Made by a program: the position numbers and the translations under genes. Shown in pieces: positions 1 through 6,213 of a stretch of DNA of 11,151 bases. The first letter of the stretch is position 1; each line of letters begins with the position of its first letter. This DNA comes from Bacillota bacterium (lineage in GTDB: Bacteria > Bacillota > UBA4882 > UBA10575), in contig DOID01000142.1 in assembly GCA_003511465.1 (NCBI GenBank), positions 9,430 to 20,580 on the forward strand, read 5' to 3'. The notes beneath the pieces are model-generated. The model worked only from the letters and a program-made list of their open reading frames with translations. It was not told the origin of the DNA and ran no database searches.

Positions 1-33
1 AAATTTCATTTAGAGCGGATTGAAGAATTGCGG

Positions 34-768
34 CTAAACCACAAACCCGCCGTTCACGCCAATCACTTGGCCGGTGATGAAATTAGCCGCCTCCGAAGCA
101 AGGAAAAGGGCACAAGCGGCGATCTCTGCGGGGGTACCGAAGCGTTCCAAGGGGGTTTGCGCCTTCAGGGCGGCTTTTTCTTCCGCCGTAAAGGGATCAA
201 GCATTGGGGTGTCAATGACCCCCGGAGCGATGCAATTGACTTGGATGTTGGAAGGACCGACCTCTTTGGCTAGGGCTTTGGTGAAACCGATGATCCCGGC
301 TTTGGCTGCTGAGTAGTGGACTTCGCAGGAAGCGCCGACCTGGCCCCAGATGGAGGCGATGTTGATGATCTTGCCCTGCTTACGGGGGAGGATCTGCCGG
401 AGGACACTCTGAGTACAGTGGAAGACCCCGGTGAGGTTCGTGTCGATCATGGCAGCCCATTCCTCAGGGGTTAGGTCGATAAATAATCTAGATTGGGCGA
501 TCCCAGCATTATTGATCAGAAGATCAATGGAGCCGAAGGTGGCAAGACAGTATTCAACCATCAGGTCGACCTGTGATCGGCAGCGGATATCGGCTTGGTA
601 AAGCTCGACGCTGTAGCCTCGGCTTTGTAACTGTCGACGGAGTTCTTCAGCGGCGGTCATAGAATGATGGTAATTAAGTAATACCTGATAGCCGTGGGCG
701 GCAAAAAGCTCGGCACAGGCTCGGCCGATGCCTCGGGCGGCTCCGGTGATGATGACGGTTTTACCCAT
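34..768 (-). CDS. ymfI: SDR-family reductase, probable EF-P 5-aminopentanone reductase (YmfI-like; FabG-related)
   Basis: This is a 244-residue cytosolic short-chain dehydrogenase. Visible motifs are the Rossmann TGxxxGIG (residues 8-15), NNAG (86-89) and the catalytic triad Ser139, Tyr152, Lys156 with supporting Asn111. The C-terminus has the FabG-type ITGQVIGVNGG. The segment SIWGQVGASCEVHYS around the active site matches what I recall of Bacillus YmfI, which reduces the 5-aminopentanone group on Lys32 of elongation factor P, better than that of housekeeping FabG. The function is therefore inferred from that signature. No efp or fatty-acid genes are adjacent. I chose the ATG at 768 because a GAAGAG element lies about seven bases upstream. 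The in-frame GTG at 786 has no ribosome binding site. The gene is transcribed divergently from the flavoprotein gene. The alternative is a general 3-oxoacyl-ACP reductase. The SDR family call is near certain; the specific substrate is moderately supported. Confidence 0.75.
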   Translation of the reverse strand: MGKTVIITGAARGIGRACAELFAAHGYQVLLNYHHSMTAAEELRRQLQSRGYSVELYQADIRCRSQVDLMVEYCLATFGSIDLLINNAGIAQSRLFIDLTPEEWAAMIDTNLTGVFHCTQSVLRQILPRKQGKIINIASIWGQVGASCEVHYSAAKAGIIGFTKALAKEVGPSNIQVNCIAPGVIDTPMLDPFTAEEKAALKAQTPLERFGTPAEIAACALFLASEAANFITGQVIGVNGGFVV

Positions 769-852
769 TGTAATCTCTTCTTTCACAGGAAATTAGTTGC
801 TCAAAGCTTGTTCCTTTCATTTTTAAATTATGCCTTTGCGGCTAAAACCCTG

Positions 853-881
853 CTGTCAGGGGAGAGGATCTTTGTTAAAAT
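853..881 (+). promoter_or_regulatory. Candidate sigma-A promoter for the flavoprotein-tlyA unit
   Basis: CTGTCA (853-858) and TAAAAT (876-881) are separated by 17 bases. A TG dinucleotide one base before the -10 gives an extended -10 element. The site lies 40 bases before the start codon at 921, in the divergent intergenic region. It was found by eye; no transcript evidence is available. Confidence 0.45.
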
Positions 882-920
882 AGAAAGAACGAAGCAGGGA
901 AGAAAAGGAGGGGGAGCAAA

Positions 921-1778
921 ATGTATGATCTTTTAATTATCGGTGGCGGACCAGCCGGTCTATCAGCGGCGGTGAACGGACGGCGCAGGAACAAACAGGT
1001 TTTACTGGTGGGAAAAGAAGCGGTTAGTAACAAATTGCGCCAAGCCCACCGGGTCGACAATTATTTGGGGATTCCACAAATAAGCGGGGCGGAACTGGCT
1101 GCCAAATATCGGGAACATGCGGTGGCGGAAGGGGTAGAGCTGAAAGAGGATGAAATTCAGAACCTCTGGTCGGAGGAGGGCGTTTTTCAGGCCATGGGGA
1201 AAACTGAGCTTTATACGGCAAAAGCAGTGATTATTGCCACCGGGACACCGCAAAAAGCATCGATTCCGGGGGAGGAAAGATTAGTCGGTAAAGGAATCAG
1301 TTACTGCGCCACCTGTGACGGGATGTTTTTCCGGGGGAAAAAGGTTTTTTTCCTCTCCGAACTGGAGGAGGGGGAGAAGGAAGCAAATTTCTTGGCTGAC
1401 ATTTGTGCCGAGGTGTACTATCTTCCCCGCTACAAAGGGGAGTACACGGCCTTGGATCCGCGAATTACAGTAGTCTCGGGGCGACCCCTGCGGTTTCATG
1501 GTGAGGACAAGCTAACCGCAGTAGAAACTTCCGCTGGCCAGTACGAGGTGGAAGGGGTCTTTGTTGAACGGGCCAGTCTTCCTCTGGACCGCTTAATGCC
1601 TGGTTTAAGCTTGGAAAACGGGTTCATCAAGGTTGACCGGCAGCAGCAGACCGACGTTCCGGGAATTTTTGCCGCCGGCGACTGTACAGGTAAACCCTGG
1701 CAGATTGCGAACGCCGTCGGGGAAGGTTTGGTAGCGGCCTTGAGCGCTGTTGACTATCTAGCTACGGGGAAAGGATGA
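921..1778 (+). CDS. Thioredoxin reductase-like flavoprotein with degenerate NADPH site (candidate ferredoxin-dependent thioredoxin reductase, FFTR type)
   Basis: The 285-residue protein has the TrxB layout. An N-terminal FAD motif GGGPAG (8-13) comes first, then a redox-active CATC (Cys129, Cys132) followed by Asp133. The C-terminal FAD segment AAGDCTGKPWQIANAVGEG spans 251-269. The pyridine-nucleotide domain is abnormal. Where TrxB has a GGGxSA loop, residues 145-155 read LSELEEGEKEA, and the HRRxxxR phosphate-binding motif is replaced by LPRYKG (168-173). Loss of both motifs is the hallmark of clostridial FFTR flavoenzymes, which take electrons from ferredoxin instead of NADPH to reduce thioredoxin. 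That role is inferred here. The ribosome binding site AAGGAGGGGG lies just upstream of the ATG. tlyA follows nine bases after the stop, so the two are probably co-transcribed. No thioredoxin or ferredoxin gene is in the window. An alternative is a flavoprotein acting on another disulfide partner. Confidence 0.8.
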   Translation: MYDLLIIGGGPAGLSAAVNGRRRNKQVLLVGKEAVSNKLRQAHRVDNYLGIPQISGAELAAKYREHAVAEGVELKEDEIQNLWSEEGVFQAMGKTELYTAKAVIIATGTPQKASIPGEERLVGKGISYCATCDGMFFRGKKVFFLSELEEGEKEANFLADICAEVYYLPRYKGEYTALDPRITVVSGRPLRFHGEDKLTAVETSAGQYEVEGVFVERASLPLDRLMPGLSLENGFIKVDRQQQTDVPGIFAAGDCTGKPWQIANAVGEGLVAALSAVDYLATGKG

Positions 1779-1787
1779 GCCGAAAGG

Positions 1788-2588
1788 ATGGAAACTGAGC
1801 GGATCGATCTCTTACTGGTCCGGAAGGGACTGGCGGAAAGCCGGACGAAGGCACAGGCGCTAATTATGGCCGGGCAAGTCAAAGTAGATCAGAAGGTGGT
1901 TGATAAGCCGGGCACGCAGGTCCCTGTCGATGGCATGGTGGCGATCGCCGCTGGTTTACCCTATGTGAGTCGTGGCGGGTTTAAGTTGCGACGGGCGTTG
2001 GACGTTTTTCCGGTAACCGTGGCGGAGCGGGTCTGTTTAGATGCCGGTGCTTCCACCGGAGGTTTTACCGATTGCTTGTTACAAGAAGGGGCAAAGCTGG
2101 TCATCGCTGTAGACGTGGGCTATGGACAGTTGGCTTGGAAACTCCGTCAGGATCCGCGCGTGGTAGTGATGGAGAAGACCAATGTCCGTTATTTGACCCC
2201 CGCTCAACTGCCAATCCGACCCAGCCTGTTGACGGCGGACCTTTCCTTTATTTCCCTAGGGAAGGTGCTACCGGTGTTTACGGCCTTACTCACCGATGAC
2301 GGGGAGATTATTTCCTTAATTAAACCCCAATTTGAAGCTGGCCGTAGTCAAGTGGGGAAGAAAGGTGTGGTACGTTCGGCGGCTATCCACCGGGAAGTCC
2401 TGGCGAAGACGATCGCCCTGGGGCGGGAGGCGGGTTTGGGCTGTGCCGGTCTTACCCATTCACCGGTTTTGGGTCCGGAAGGGAATATTGAGTTTTTAGT
2501 ATATTGGCAAAAGGGGAAGGCGGATGGGGTGAGTCCTGATCCGGAAGCAGTAGTGGCTGCCGCCTGGAACGAATTAAAGGAAAAGTAA
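1788..2588 (+). CDS. tlyA: TlyA-family rRNA 2'-O-methyltransferase (hemolysin A/YqxC family)
   Basis: The 266-residue protein has an N-terminal S4 RNA-binding domain (about residues 5-60; RIDLLLVRKGLAESRTKAQ) and an FtsJ/RrmJ-type SAM methyltransferase domain. The SAM motif is LDAGASTGGFTDCLL (84-98), and VIAVDVGYGQL (105-115) follows. The Lys-Asp-Lys-Glu catalytic tetrad expected for the family is present: Lys66 (SRGGFK), Asp151 (TADLSF), Lys179 (LIKPQFE) and Glu235 (NIEFL). Characterised members methylate ribose 2'-OH groups in 16S and/or 23S rRNA; the target here cannot be read from sequence. An AAAGGATGAG element overlaps the end of the upstream gene and lies eight bases before the ATG, which suggests translational coupling. 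In many Firmicutes this gene sits in a dxs-yqxC-ahrC-recN neighbourhood; here it follows a flavoprotein instead. Family assignment is secure. Confidence 0.93.
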   Translation: METERIDLLLVRKGLAESRTKAQALIMAGQVKVDQKVVDKPGTQVPVDGMVAIAAGLPYVSRGGFKLRRALDVFPVTVAERVCLDAGASTGGFTDCLLQEGAKLVIAVDVGYGQLAWKLRQDPRVVVMEKTNVRYLTPAQLPIRPSLLTADLSFISLGKVLPVFTALLTDDGEIISLIKPQFEAGRSQVGKKGVVRSAAIHREVLAKTIALGREAGLGCAGLTHSPVLGPEGNIEFLVYWQKGKADGVSPDPEAVVAAAWNELKEK

Positions 2589-2589
2589 A

Positions 2590-2615
2590 AGCCTCTGCAA
2601 TTTATAGCAGAGGCT
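2590..2615 (-). terminator. Hairpin between convergent genes; terminator mainly for the minus-strand gene, possibly bidirectional
   Basis: A perfect nine-base stem (AGCCTCTGC / GCAGAGGCT) with an eight-base loop begins two bases after the tlyA stop codon. Read on the minus strand, the stem is followed by TTTACTTTTCC, a T-rich tail fitting termination of the GNAT-like transcript. On the plus strand the downstream bases are ATCTACAAAGG, so plus-strand termination by the intrinsic mechanism would be weak. Confidence 0.6.
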
Positions 2616-2644
2616 ATCTACAAAGGAAAAAAGGAGGGGTGACA

Positions 2645-2662
2645 AAGTAAAAGATTTTACTT
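2645..2662. repeat. Short perfect inverted repeat (8-2-8) in the convergent intergenic gap
   Basis: AAGTAAAA and TTTTACTT flank a two-base centre. The loop is too tight for a stable RNA hairpin and the site is A/T-rich. It may be chance or a protein-binding palindrome. It lies in the 154-base gap after tlyA, which holds no convincing gene. Confidence 0.4.
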
Positions 2663-2742
2663 CGACTTAACTACTATATTAAATGAATAGTTTTAAAACC
2701 AAGTTACCAAAGCCTGAACGATTAGCAACGATCATAAAATAA

Positions 2743-3906
2743 TTATAATGCCTTCTGGTAGATCCGGTAGATTTTGTAAAGGTCGCCCCCGGCGCGGATC
2801 GCATCGTTGACCATCTTCGTATTAAACTCGTGAACGGTAGAGCCTTCTCCATACTTATACCCTTTCTGGAGGGCGCTTTGGAACATATGCAGATACATAG
2901 CCGCCGAGACACCTTTTTTGTGGTAAGCGGGGTCAACCATTAGAATCAGGCTGCGGCCACCGTCGATCTTCCTCTTGTACCAGAGGAATTTAAGAAAACC
3001 GATGGGGAAGAGCCGTCCGTTTAAACGCTTGAATACTTGATTGTAGTCGGGAAGAGCTACCGCCAAGCCGACAATTTCTTCTTGAGCGTCGACGGCCACG
3101 ACCAGTAGATCGCGGTCGGCAACCGGGAGCAGCTTTCCAACCTCATCCTTGAGCTCTTCCATGCCGGGGGGGACCATATCAGGCCAATCTTCCGGCCAGG
3201 AACGAACCAACAATTTCTCAATACCGACCAGTTCCTGGTCGAGGTTTTTCAGGTCAAGATTACGGGTGGAAAACTGGTAACGGGTCTTTAGCAGGGCAAC
3301 GGATTCTTCGAAGCGCTCGGTGACCGGTTTCGACAAGTCATAGTAAAAGGCGAAGCGGTCAAAGCATTTGGTGAACCCGTAACGGTCAAAAAATTCCACG
3401 TAGTAAGGGGGATTATAGGTATTTAATAAGACCGGTTCGGAATCGAATCCTTTGATTAACAGCCCCCGATAATCGTCACCGTTGGACGGTGATTGCGGAC
3501 CGGTTACGGATTCGATCCCCCGTTCTCTTAACCAACCTAGGGCGGTATCAAATAGTTCTTTAGCAACTTCATAATCATCGATCGATTCGAAGAGGGTGAT
3601 ATAACCTTCTTTTTTGTTTTTTTCCCGGTTTAACTTCTCATCGACTCCCGTGCCGATGCGGCCAACCGGCTGCCCGTTCTGCCAGGCGATGAAATATTGG
3701 TAGGGCCCCAGTTTCATCAAGGGGTTTTTTTGTGGATTGACGGTATCCCACATTTCGGAGCGAAGGGGTGGGACCCAATAGGGATCATTTTTATAAAGGA
3801 GCCAAGGAAGGTTAATAAATACTCGCCAATCCCGTTTCGTTACTACCGGGGTACTAAGGACCTGAGGGGTGGCAGCAGGGTTCTTGCTCAGGCTTAAAAT
3901 TCCCAT
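2743..3906 (-). CDS. GNAT-like N-acetyltransferase-fold protein, substrate unknown
   Basis: The product has 387 residues, about twice the size of a single GNAT domain. The C-terminal half (about 265-385) looks like a GNAT fold. A beta-strand DLLVVAVDAQEEIVGLAVAL is followed by ILMVDPAYHKKGVSAAMYLHMF (321-342), which resembles the acetyl-CoA pyrophosphate-binding loop and following helix, although the canonical Q/RxxGxG/A is poorly kept. The N-terminal half (about 20-190) has the conserved-looking blocks KNDPYWVPPLR (39-49), GPQSPSNGDDYRGLLI (136-151) and NTYNPPYYVEFFDRYGF (162-178). It is probably a second degenerate GNAT-like domain. No signal peptide or membrane segment is evident. I chose the ATG at 3906 because AAGGAGG lies 11 bases upstream; the longer in-frame ATG at 3936 lacks a ribosome binding site. 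It stands alone, convergent with tlyA and divergent from the oad operon, so context gives no substrate. Confidence 0.75.
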   Translation of the reverse strand: MGILSLSKNPAATPQVLSTPVVTKRDWRVFINLPWLLYKNDPYWVPPLRSEMWDTVNPQKNPLMKLGPYQYFIAWQNGQPVGRIGTGVDEKLNREKNKKEGYITLFESIDDYEVAKELFDTALGWLRERGIESVTGPQSPSNGDDYRGLLIKGFDSEPVLLNTYNPPYYVEFFDRYGFTKCFDRFAFYYDLSKPVTERFEESVALLKTRYQFSTRNLDLKNLDQELVGIEKLLVRSWPEDWPDMVPPGMEELKDEVGKLLPVADRDLLVVAVDAQEEIVGLAVALPDYNQVFKRLNGRLFPIGFLKFLWYKRKIDGGRSLILMVDPAYHKKGVSAAMYLHMFQSALQKGYKYGEGSTVHEFNTKMVNDAIRAGGDLYKIYRIYQKAL

Positions 3907-3917
3907 TTCAAGAAAAA

Positions 3918-3924
3918 CCTCCTT
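3918..3924 (-). promoter_or_regulatory. Ribosome binding site that decides the start of the GNAT-like gene
   Basis: AAGGAGG on the minus strand lies 11 bases before the ATG at 3906-3904. It lies inside the longer reading frame that begins at 3936, which argues against the longer start. The spacing is slightly longer than usual. Confidence 0.7.
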
Positions 3925-4021
3925 TCGCGCAATCATCTCTATTTTTCGTGAAATCTTGCTAAATACCTGCCAATGTGGAAAGCTAATTATGAATTAAAAC
4001 CAAACTGTAACAGAGAAAATA

Positions 4022-4050
4022 TTGATTTTAACCTTGACTTTTAGTATGAT
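4022..4050 (+). promoter_or_regulatory. Candidate sigma-A promoter for the decarboxylase operon
   Basis: TTGATT (4022-4027) and TATGAT (4045-4050) are separated by exactly 17 bases. This is the best-spaced pair in the 291-base region between the divergent GNAT-like and oad genes. Use of it would give a leader of about 140 bases that contains the inverted repeat at 4136-4160. A TTGACA at 4100-4105 is present but lacks a well-spaced -10, and a TATAAA at 4170 lacks a good -35. Confidence 0.45.
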
Positions 4051-4135
4051 TTAGAACAAATGGGGGAATTTGCTCATTTAACCAAGCATCGTCAGAATCT
4101 TGACAGAAACCAGTTTTTAGACAGGCTAAATGCGC

Positions 4136-4160
4136 ATTAACCGGTATTTTACCGGTTAAT
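4136..4160. promoter_or_regulatory. Perfect 11-3-11 inverted repeat in the oad leader (operator or attenuator hairpin)
   Basis: ATTAACCGGTA and TACCGGTTAAT flank a TTT centre. All 11 pairs match. The element lies 38 bases before the first oad start codon. As RNA it would form a tight stem followed by the moderately T-rich TTCCTTGTCTT, so it could act as an attenuator. As DNA it is a symmetric operator-like site that would sit just before the TATAAA at 4170. The arms TTAACC / GGTTAA resemble BirA half-sites, but their spacing of 11 is shorter than the usual 14-16. Confidence 0.6.
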
Positions 4161-4179
4161 TCCTTGTCTTATAAAATTA

Positions 4180-4188
4180 GGGGGGGGG
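4180..4188 (+). promoter_or_regulatory. Nine-G homopolymer serving as ribosome binding site of the first oad gene
   Basis: A run of nine G residues, preceded by TTA and followed by AA, is the only Shine-Dalgarno-like sequence before the GTG at 4198, with nine bases of spacing. The next in-frame ATG at 4207 would be 18 bases away, too far. This supports the GTG start. A tract of this length is prone to slippage during replication. Confidence 0.6.
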
Positions 4189-4197
4189 AACACCAAA

Positions 4198-4539
4198 GTG
4201 GAAAATATGTCAGTTGGGATCGAGCTACTTTTTACCGGACTTTTCGTGGTTTTCTTGGTTCTCCTGTTTTTGATGTACATTATGAAGGCTATCTCTTGGC
4301 TGTTCGGAGCAGAGTCAACGTCGAAAGTTGCGTCTGCTCCGCAACAGATGGTGGCCGCCGGAGCGGCGTCCGCACTTTCTACAGATGAATTGGTGGCCGT
4401 AATGGCAGCTGTTGGGAAAGCGCTCCCGCCAAATCATCAAGGAGTGGTCAGGATTAACGTGCCTCAGGTCAATGGTACGGAAGAGGAGCAAATGGCGGTA
4501 GCCGCGATCGCCAGCGCCCTAGCTGCCGCGGGACGATAG
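4198..4539 (+). CDS. oadG: OadG-like small membrane subunit of Na+-pumping decarboxylase
   Basis: This 113-residue protein has one strong N-terminal membrane segment (about residues 10-35, LLFTGLFVVFLVLLFLMYIM), an Ala-rich linker, and a small C-terminal region with ELVAVMAAVGKAL and VAAIASALAAAG. This layout fits OadG/MmdD-type subunits. In characterised complexes these anchor and stabilise the assembly, the C-terminal part contacting the alpha subunit and the membrane segment the beta subunit. Primary sequence in this family is weakly conserved, so the call relies on architecture plus position as the first gene of a clear decarboxylase operon. Translation starts at GTG, because the only ribosome-binding element is the G-run at 4180-4188. 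The biotin carrier gene follows after 61 bases. Confidence 0.82.
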   Translation: MENMSVGIELLFTGLFVVFLVLLFLMYIMKAISWLFGAESTSKVASAPQQMVAAGAASALSTDELVAVMAAVGKALPPNHQGVVRINVPQVNGTEEEQMAVAAIASALAAAGR

Positions 4540-4600
4540 GGTAACAGTTTTTAAGATTGCGGATGGAATTATAAACAAAAAACGGGAAGGATGTTGAAAG

Positions 4601-4990
4601 ATGCAGCATTTTAAAGTGACGGTTAACGGAAAGGTCTATGAAGTTAGTGTGGAAGAGGTTGCAGCAGGGAATATGGGTGTGACGAGCGCAGCGTCAGTTG
4701 CCCCGGTAGCGCAAGCAGGACCTGCTCCTACTCCCGCTCCGGCCCAAAGTGCGGCGGCGGAACTTGGTGCTGGTGAACAAGCAGTACCGGCTCCCTTGGG
4801 TGGTACGATTATGCAGATCAATGTCAAAACAGGGGACAGGGTTAGTAAAGGTCAAGTGTTATTAACGCTAGAAGCTTTGAAAATGGAGAATGAGATTGTT
4901 GCACCGCATGATGGAACGGTTGGCCAAATTTTTGTCAAGCCGAAAGATGCAGTAAATACGGGTGATGCCTTATTGTCCCTCAGCGTTTAG
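4601..4990 (+). CDS. Biotin carrier protein (gamma/biotinyl subunit) of the decarboxylase
   Basis: The product has 129 residues in three parts. A short N-terminal strand region is MQHFKVTVNGKVYEVSVEE (1-19). A flexible Ala/Pro-rich linker follows (about 28-63, PVAQAGPAPTPAPAQ). The biotinyl domain (about 63-129) has the acceptor Lys94 in EALKMENEI. The usual motif is AMKM; here the Met before Lys is Leu, a conservative change. Biotinylated Lys94 would shuttle carboxyl groups from the alpha subunit to the membrane beta subunit. In enterobacterial and Vibrio oxaloacetate decarboxylase this domain is fused to the C-terminus of alpha. Here it is a separate gene, as in methylmalonyl-CoA decarboxylase and many anaerobes. 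GGAAGG lies about ten bases before the ATG. The oadB start follows 12 bases after the stop. Confidence 0.92.
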   Translation: MQHFKVTVNGKVYEVSVEEVAAGNMGVTSAASVAPVAQAGPAPTPAPAQSAAAELGAGEQAVPAPLGGTIMQINVKTGDRVSKGQVLLTLEALKMENEIVAPHDGTVGQIFVKPKDAVNTGDALLSLSV

Positions 4991-5002
4991 GGGGGTCGAG
5001 TA

Positions 5003-6148
5003 ATGCTGGAGAATATTAAAGCGATCATTTTGTCCAGTGGGTTTGTGGCAATGACCCCCGGACAACTGGTCATGATTATTGTTGCCTTCTTTTTAATCTA
5101 TTTAGCAATCGTGAAAAAATATGAGCCCTTATTGTTATTGCCGATCGCCTTTGGCGCGCTCTTAACCAACCTGCCACTGGCTGGTTTGATGGATGGGCCG
5201 ACGACGCTGGCGAATGGTACCGTTCAGGCGGGGGGGTTACTGTACTATCTGTACCAGGGCATAGAATTAGGGATTTATCCGCCCCTTATATTTCTTGGGA
5301 TCGGTGCGATGACCGATTTCGGGCCATTACTGGCCAACCCCAGAAGTATTCTGTTGGGGGCAGCGGCTCAGTTGGGAATCTTCGCTGCCCTAATTGGAGC
5401 AATCGCTTTAGGGTTTGATTTAAGGGCGGCCGCATCCATCGGGATAATCGGCGGTGCCGATGGTCCGACGGCGATCTTTCTAACCAGTCGGTTGAAACCG
5501 GAACTTTTGGGCCCGATTGCCATCGCCGCCTATTCCTATATGGCCTTAATTCCCTTTATTCAACCACCGCTCATGCGGTTGGTTGTCCCGAAGAAAGAAC
5601 GGCAGATTGTCATGGAACAACTGCGTCCGGTCTCCAAGAAGGAACTGGTTCTCTTTCCCATCGCGGTGGTAACCGTCGGCTCCTTGATCTTGCCATCGGC
5701 TGCTCCGCTGTTGGGGATGTTGATGTTTGGTAATCTATTACGGGTTTCCGGTGTTACTGAACGCTTGTCCAAGACAGCAGAGAATGAACTGATTAATATT
5801 GTCACGATCTTCCTTGGCTTGACGGTAGGGGCGAAAACCAGCGCCGAACAATTTCTGACGGCCCAAACCCTCGGCATTATTGTCTTAGGATTGGCAGCTT
5901 TTGTCTTTAGTACCATCGGCGGCTTACTGTTCGGTCGGATCATGTGTAAACTAAGCGGCGGGAAAATTAACCCTCTGATTGGGGCAGCTGGGGTCTCAGC
6001 GGTGCCGATGGCAGCCCGCGTGGTTCAGAAGGTCGGAGCCGAGGAAAACCCCGGGAATTACCTGTTGATGCATGCCATGGGTCCTAATGTAGCTGGTGTG
6101 ATTGGCTCAGCAGTAGCGGCTGGGATCCTACTGGCCCGTTTTGGTTAA
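5003..6148 (+). CDS. oadB: Na+-translocating decarboxylase beta subunit (OadB/MmdB/GcdB family)
   Basis: The protein is a 381-residue polytopic membrane protein. It releases CO2 from carboxybiotin and couples this to Na+ export. Family signatures are plain: GFDLRAAASIGIIGGADGPTAIF with the essential Asp153 (137-159), AYSYMALIPFIQPPLMR (176-192) with the functional Tyr region, and MHAMGPNVAGVIGSAVAAG (356-374) with Asn362 and Ser369. Many hydrophobic stretches (about 20-37, 45-60, 95-103, 115-137, 215-245, 265-275, 290-312) fit the inward-repeat architecture of the family. Length is somewhat shorter than the roughly 430 residues of enterobacterial OadB and close to the shorter versions from anaerobes. 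A GGGGGG element overlaps the preceding stop, which suggests tight coupling to the biotin carrier gene. The beta subunit alone does not tell whether the substrate is oxaloacetate, methylmalonyl-CoA or glutaconyl-CoA. Confidence 0.95.
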   Translation: MLENIKAIILSSGFVAMTPGQLVMIIVAFFLIYLAIVKKYEPLLLLPIAFGALLTNLPLAGLMDGPTTLANGTVQAGGLLYYLYQGIELGIYPPLIFLGIGAMTDFGPLLANPRSILLGAAAQLGIFAALIGAIALGFDLRAAASIGIIGGADGPTAIFLTSRLKPELLGPIAIAAYSYMALIPFIQPPLMRLVVPKKERQIVMEQLRPVSKKELVLFPIAVVTVGSLILPSAAPLLGMLMFGNLLRVSGVTERLSKTAENELINIVTIFLGLTVGAKTSAEQFLTAQTLGIIVLGLAAFVFSTIGGLLFGRIMCKLSGGKINPLIGAAGVSAVPMAARVVQKVGAEENPGNYLLMHAMGPNVAGVIGSAVAAGILLARFG

Positions 6149-6213
6149 AAGTTGTGGCGAAGATGGTTTCGTTCCTAAAATAGATTCTTATAGTTTAGAG
6201 AGGTGAAATATTA

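Noticed and set aside
769..786. GTG start for the SDR gene six codons upstream
   Set aside because: The sequence before it (AATTTCCT) has no ribosome binding site, and FabG/YmfI proteins normally begin next to the first beta-strand, as from the ATG at 768.
4100..4131. Promoter starting with the consensus-like TTGACA at 4100
   Set aside because: The -35 is perfect, but the nearest -10-like sequence (CTAAAT, 4126-4131) is 20 bases away, too far for a standard promoter.
4137..4159. BirA operator
   Set aside because: Half-sites are similar (TTAACC / GGTTAA), but the 11-base spacer is shorter than the usual 14-16 and the outer TGT / ACA parts are missing; kept only as a possibility in the findings.
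5560..5943. 127-codon open frame antisense to oadB
   Set aside because: It is a shadow of a conserved membrane-protein gene; its composition reflects the reverse complement of hydrophobic codons.
6149..6213. Internal promoter before oadA (TTGTGG, 18 bases, TAAAAT)
   Set aside because: The -35 match is only three of six, spacing is not ideal, and the gene fits in the oad operon; too weak to annotate.
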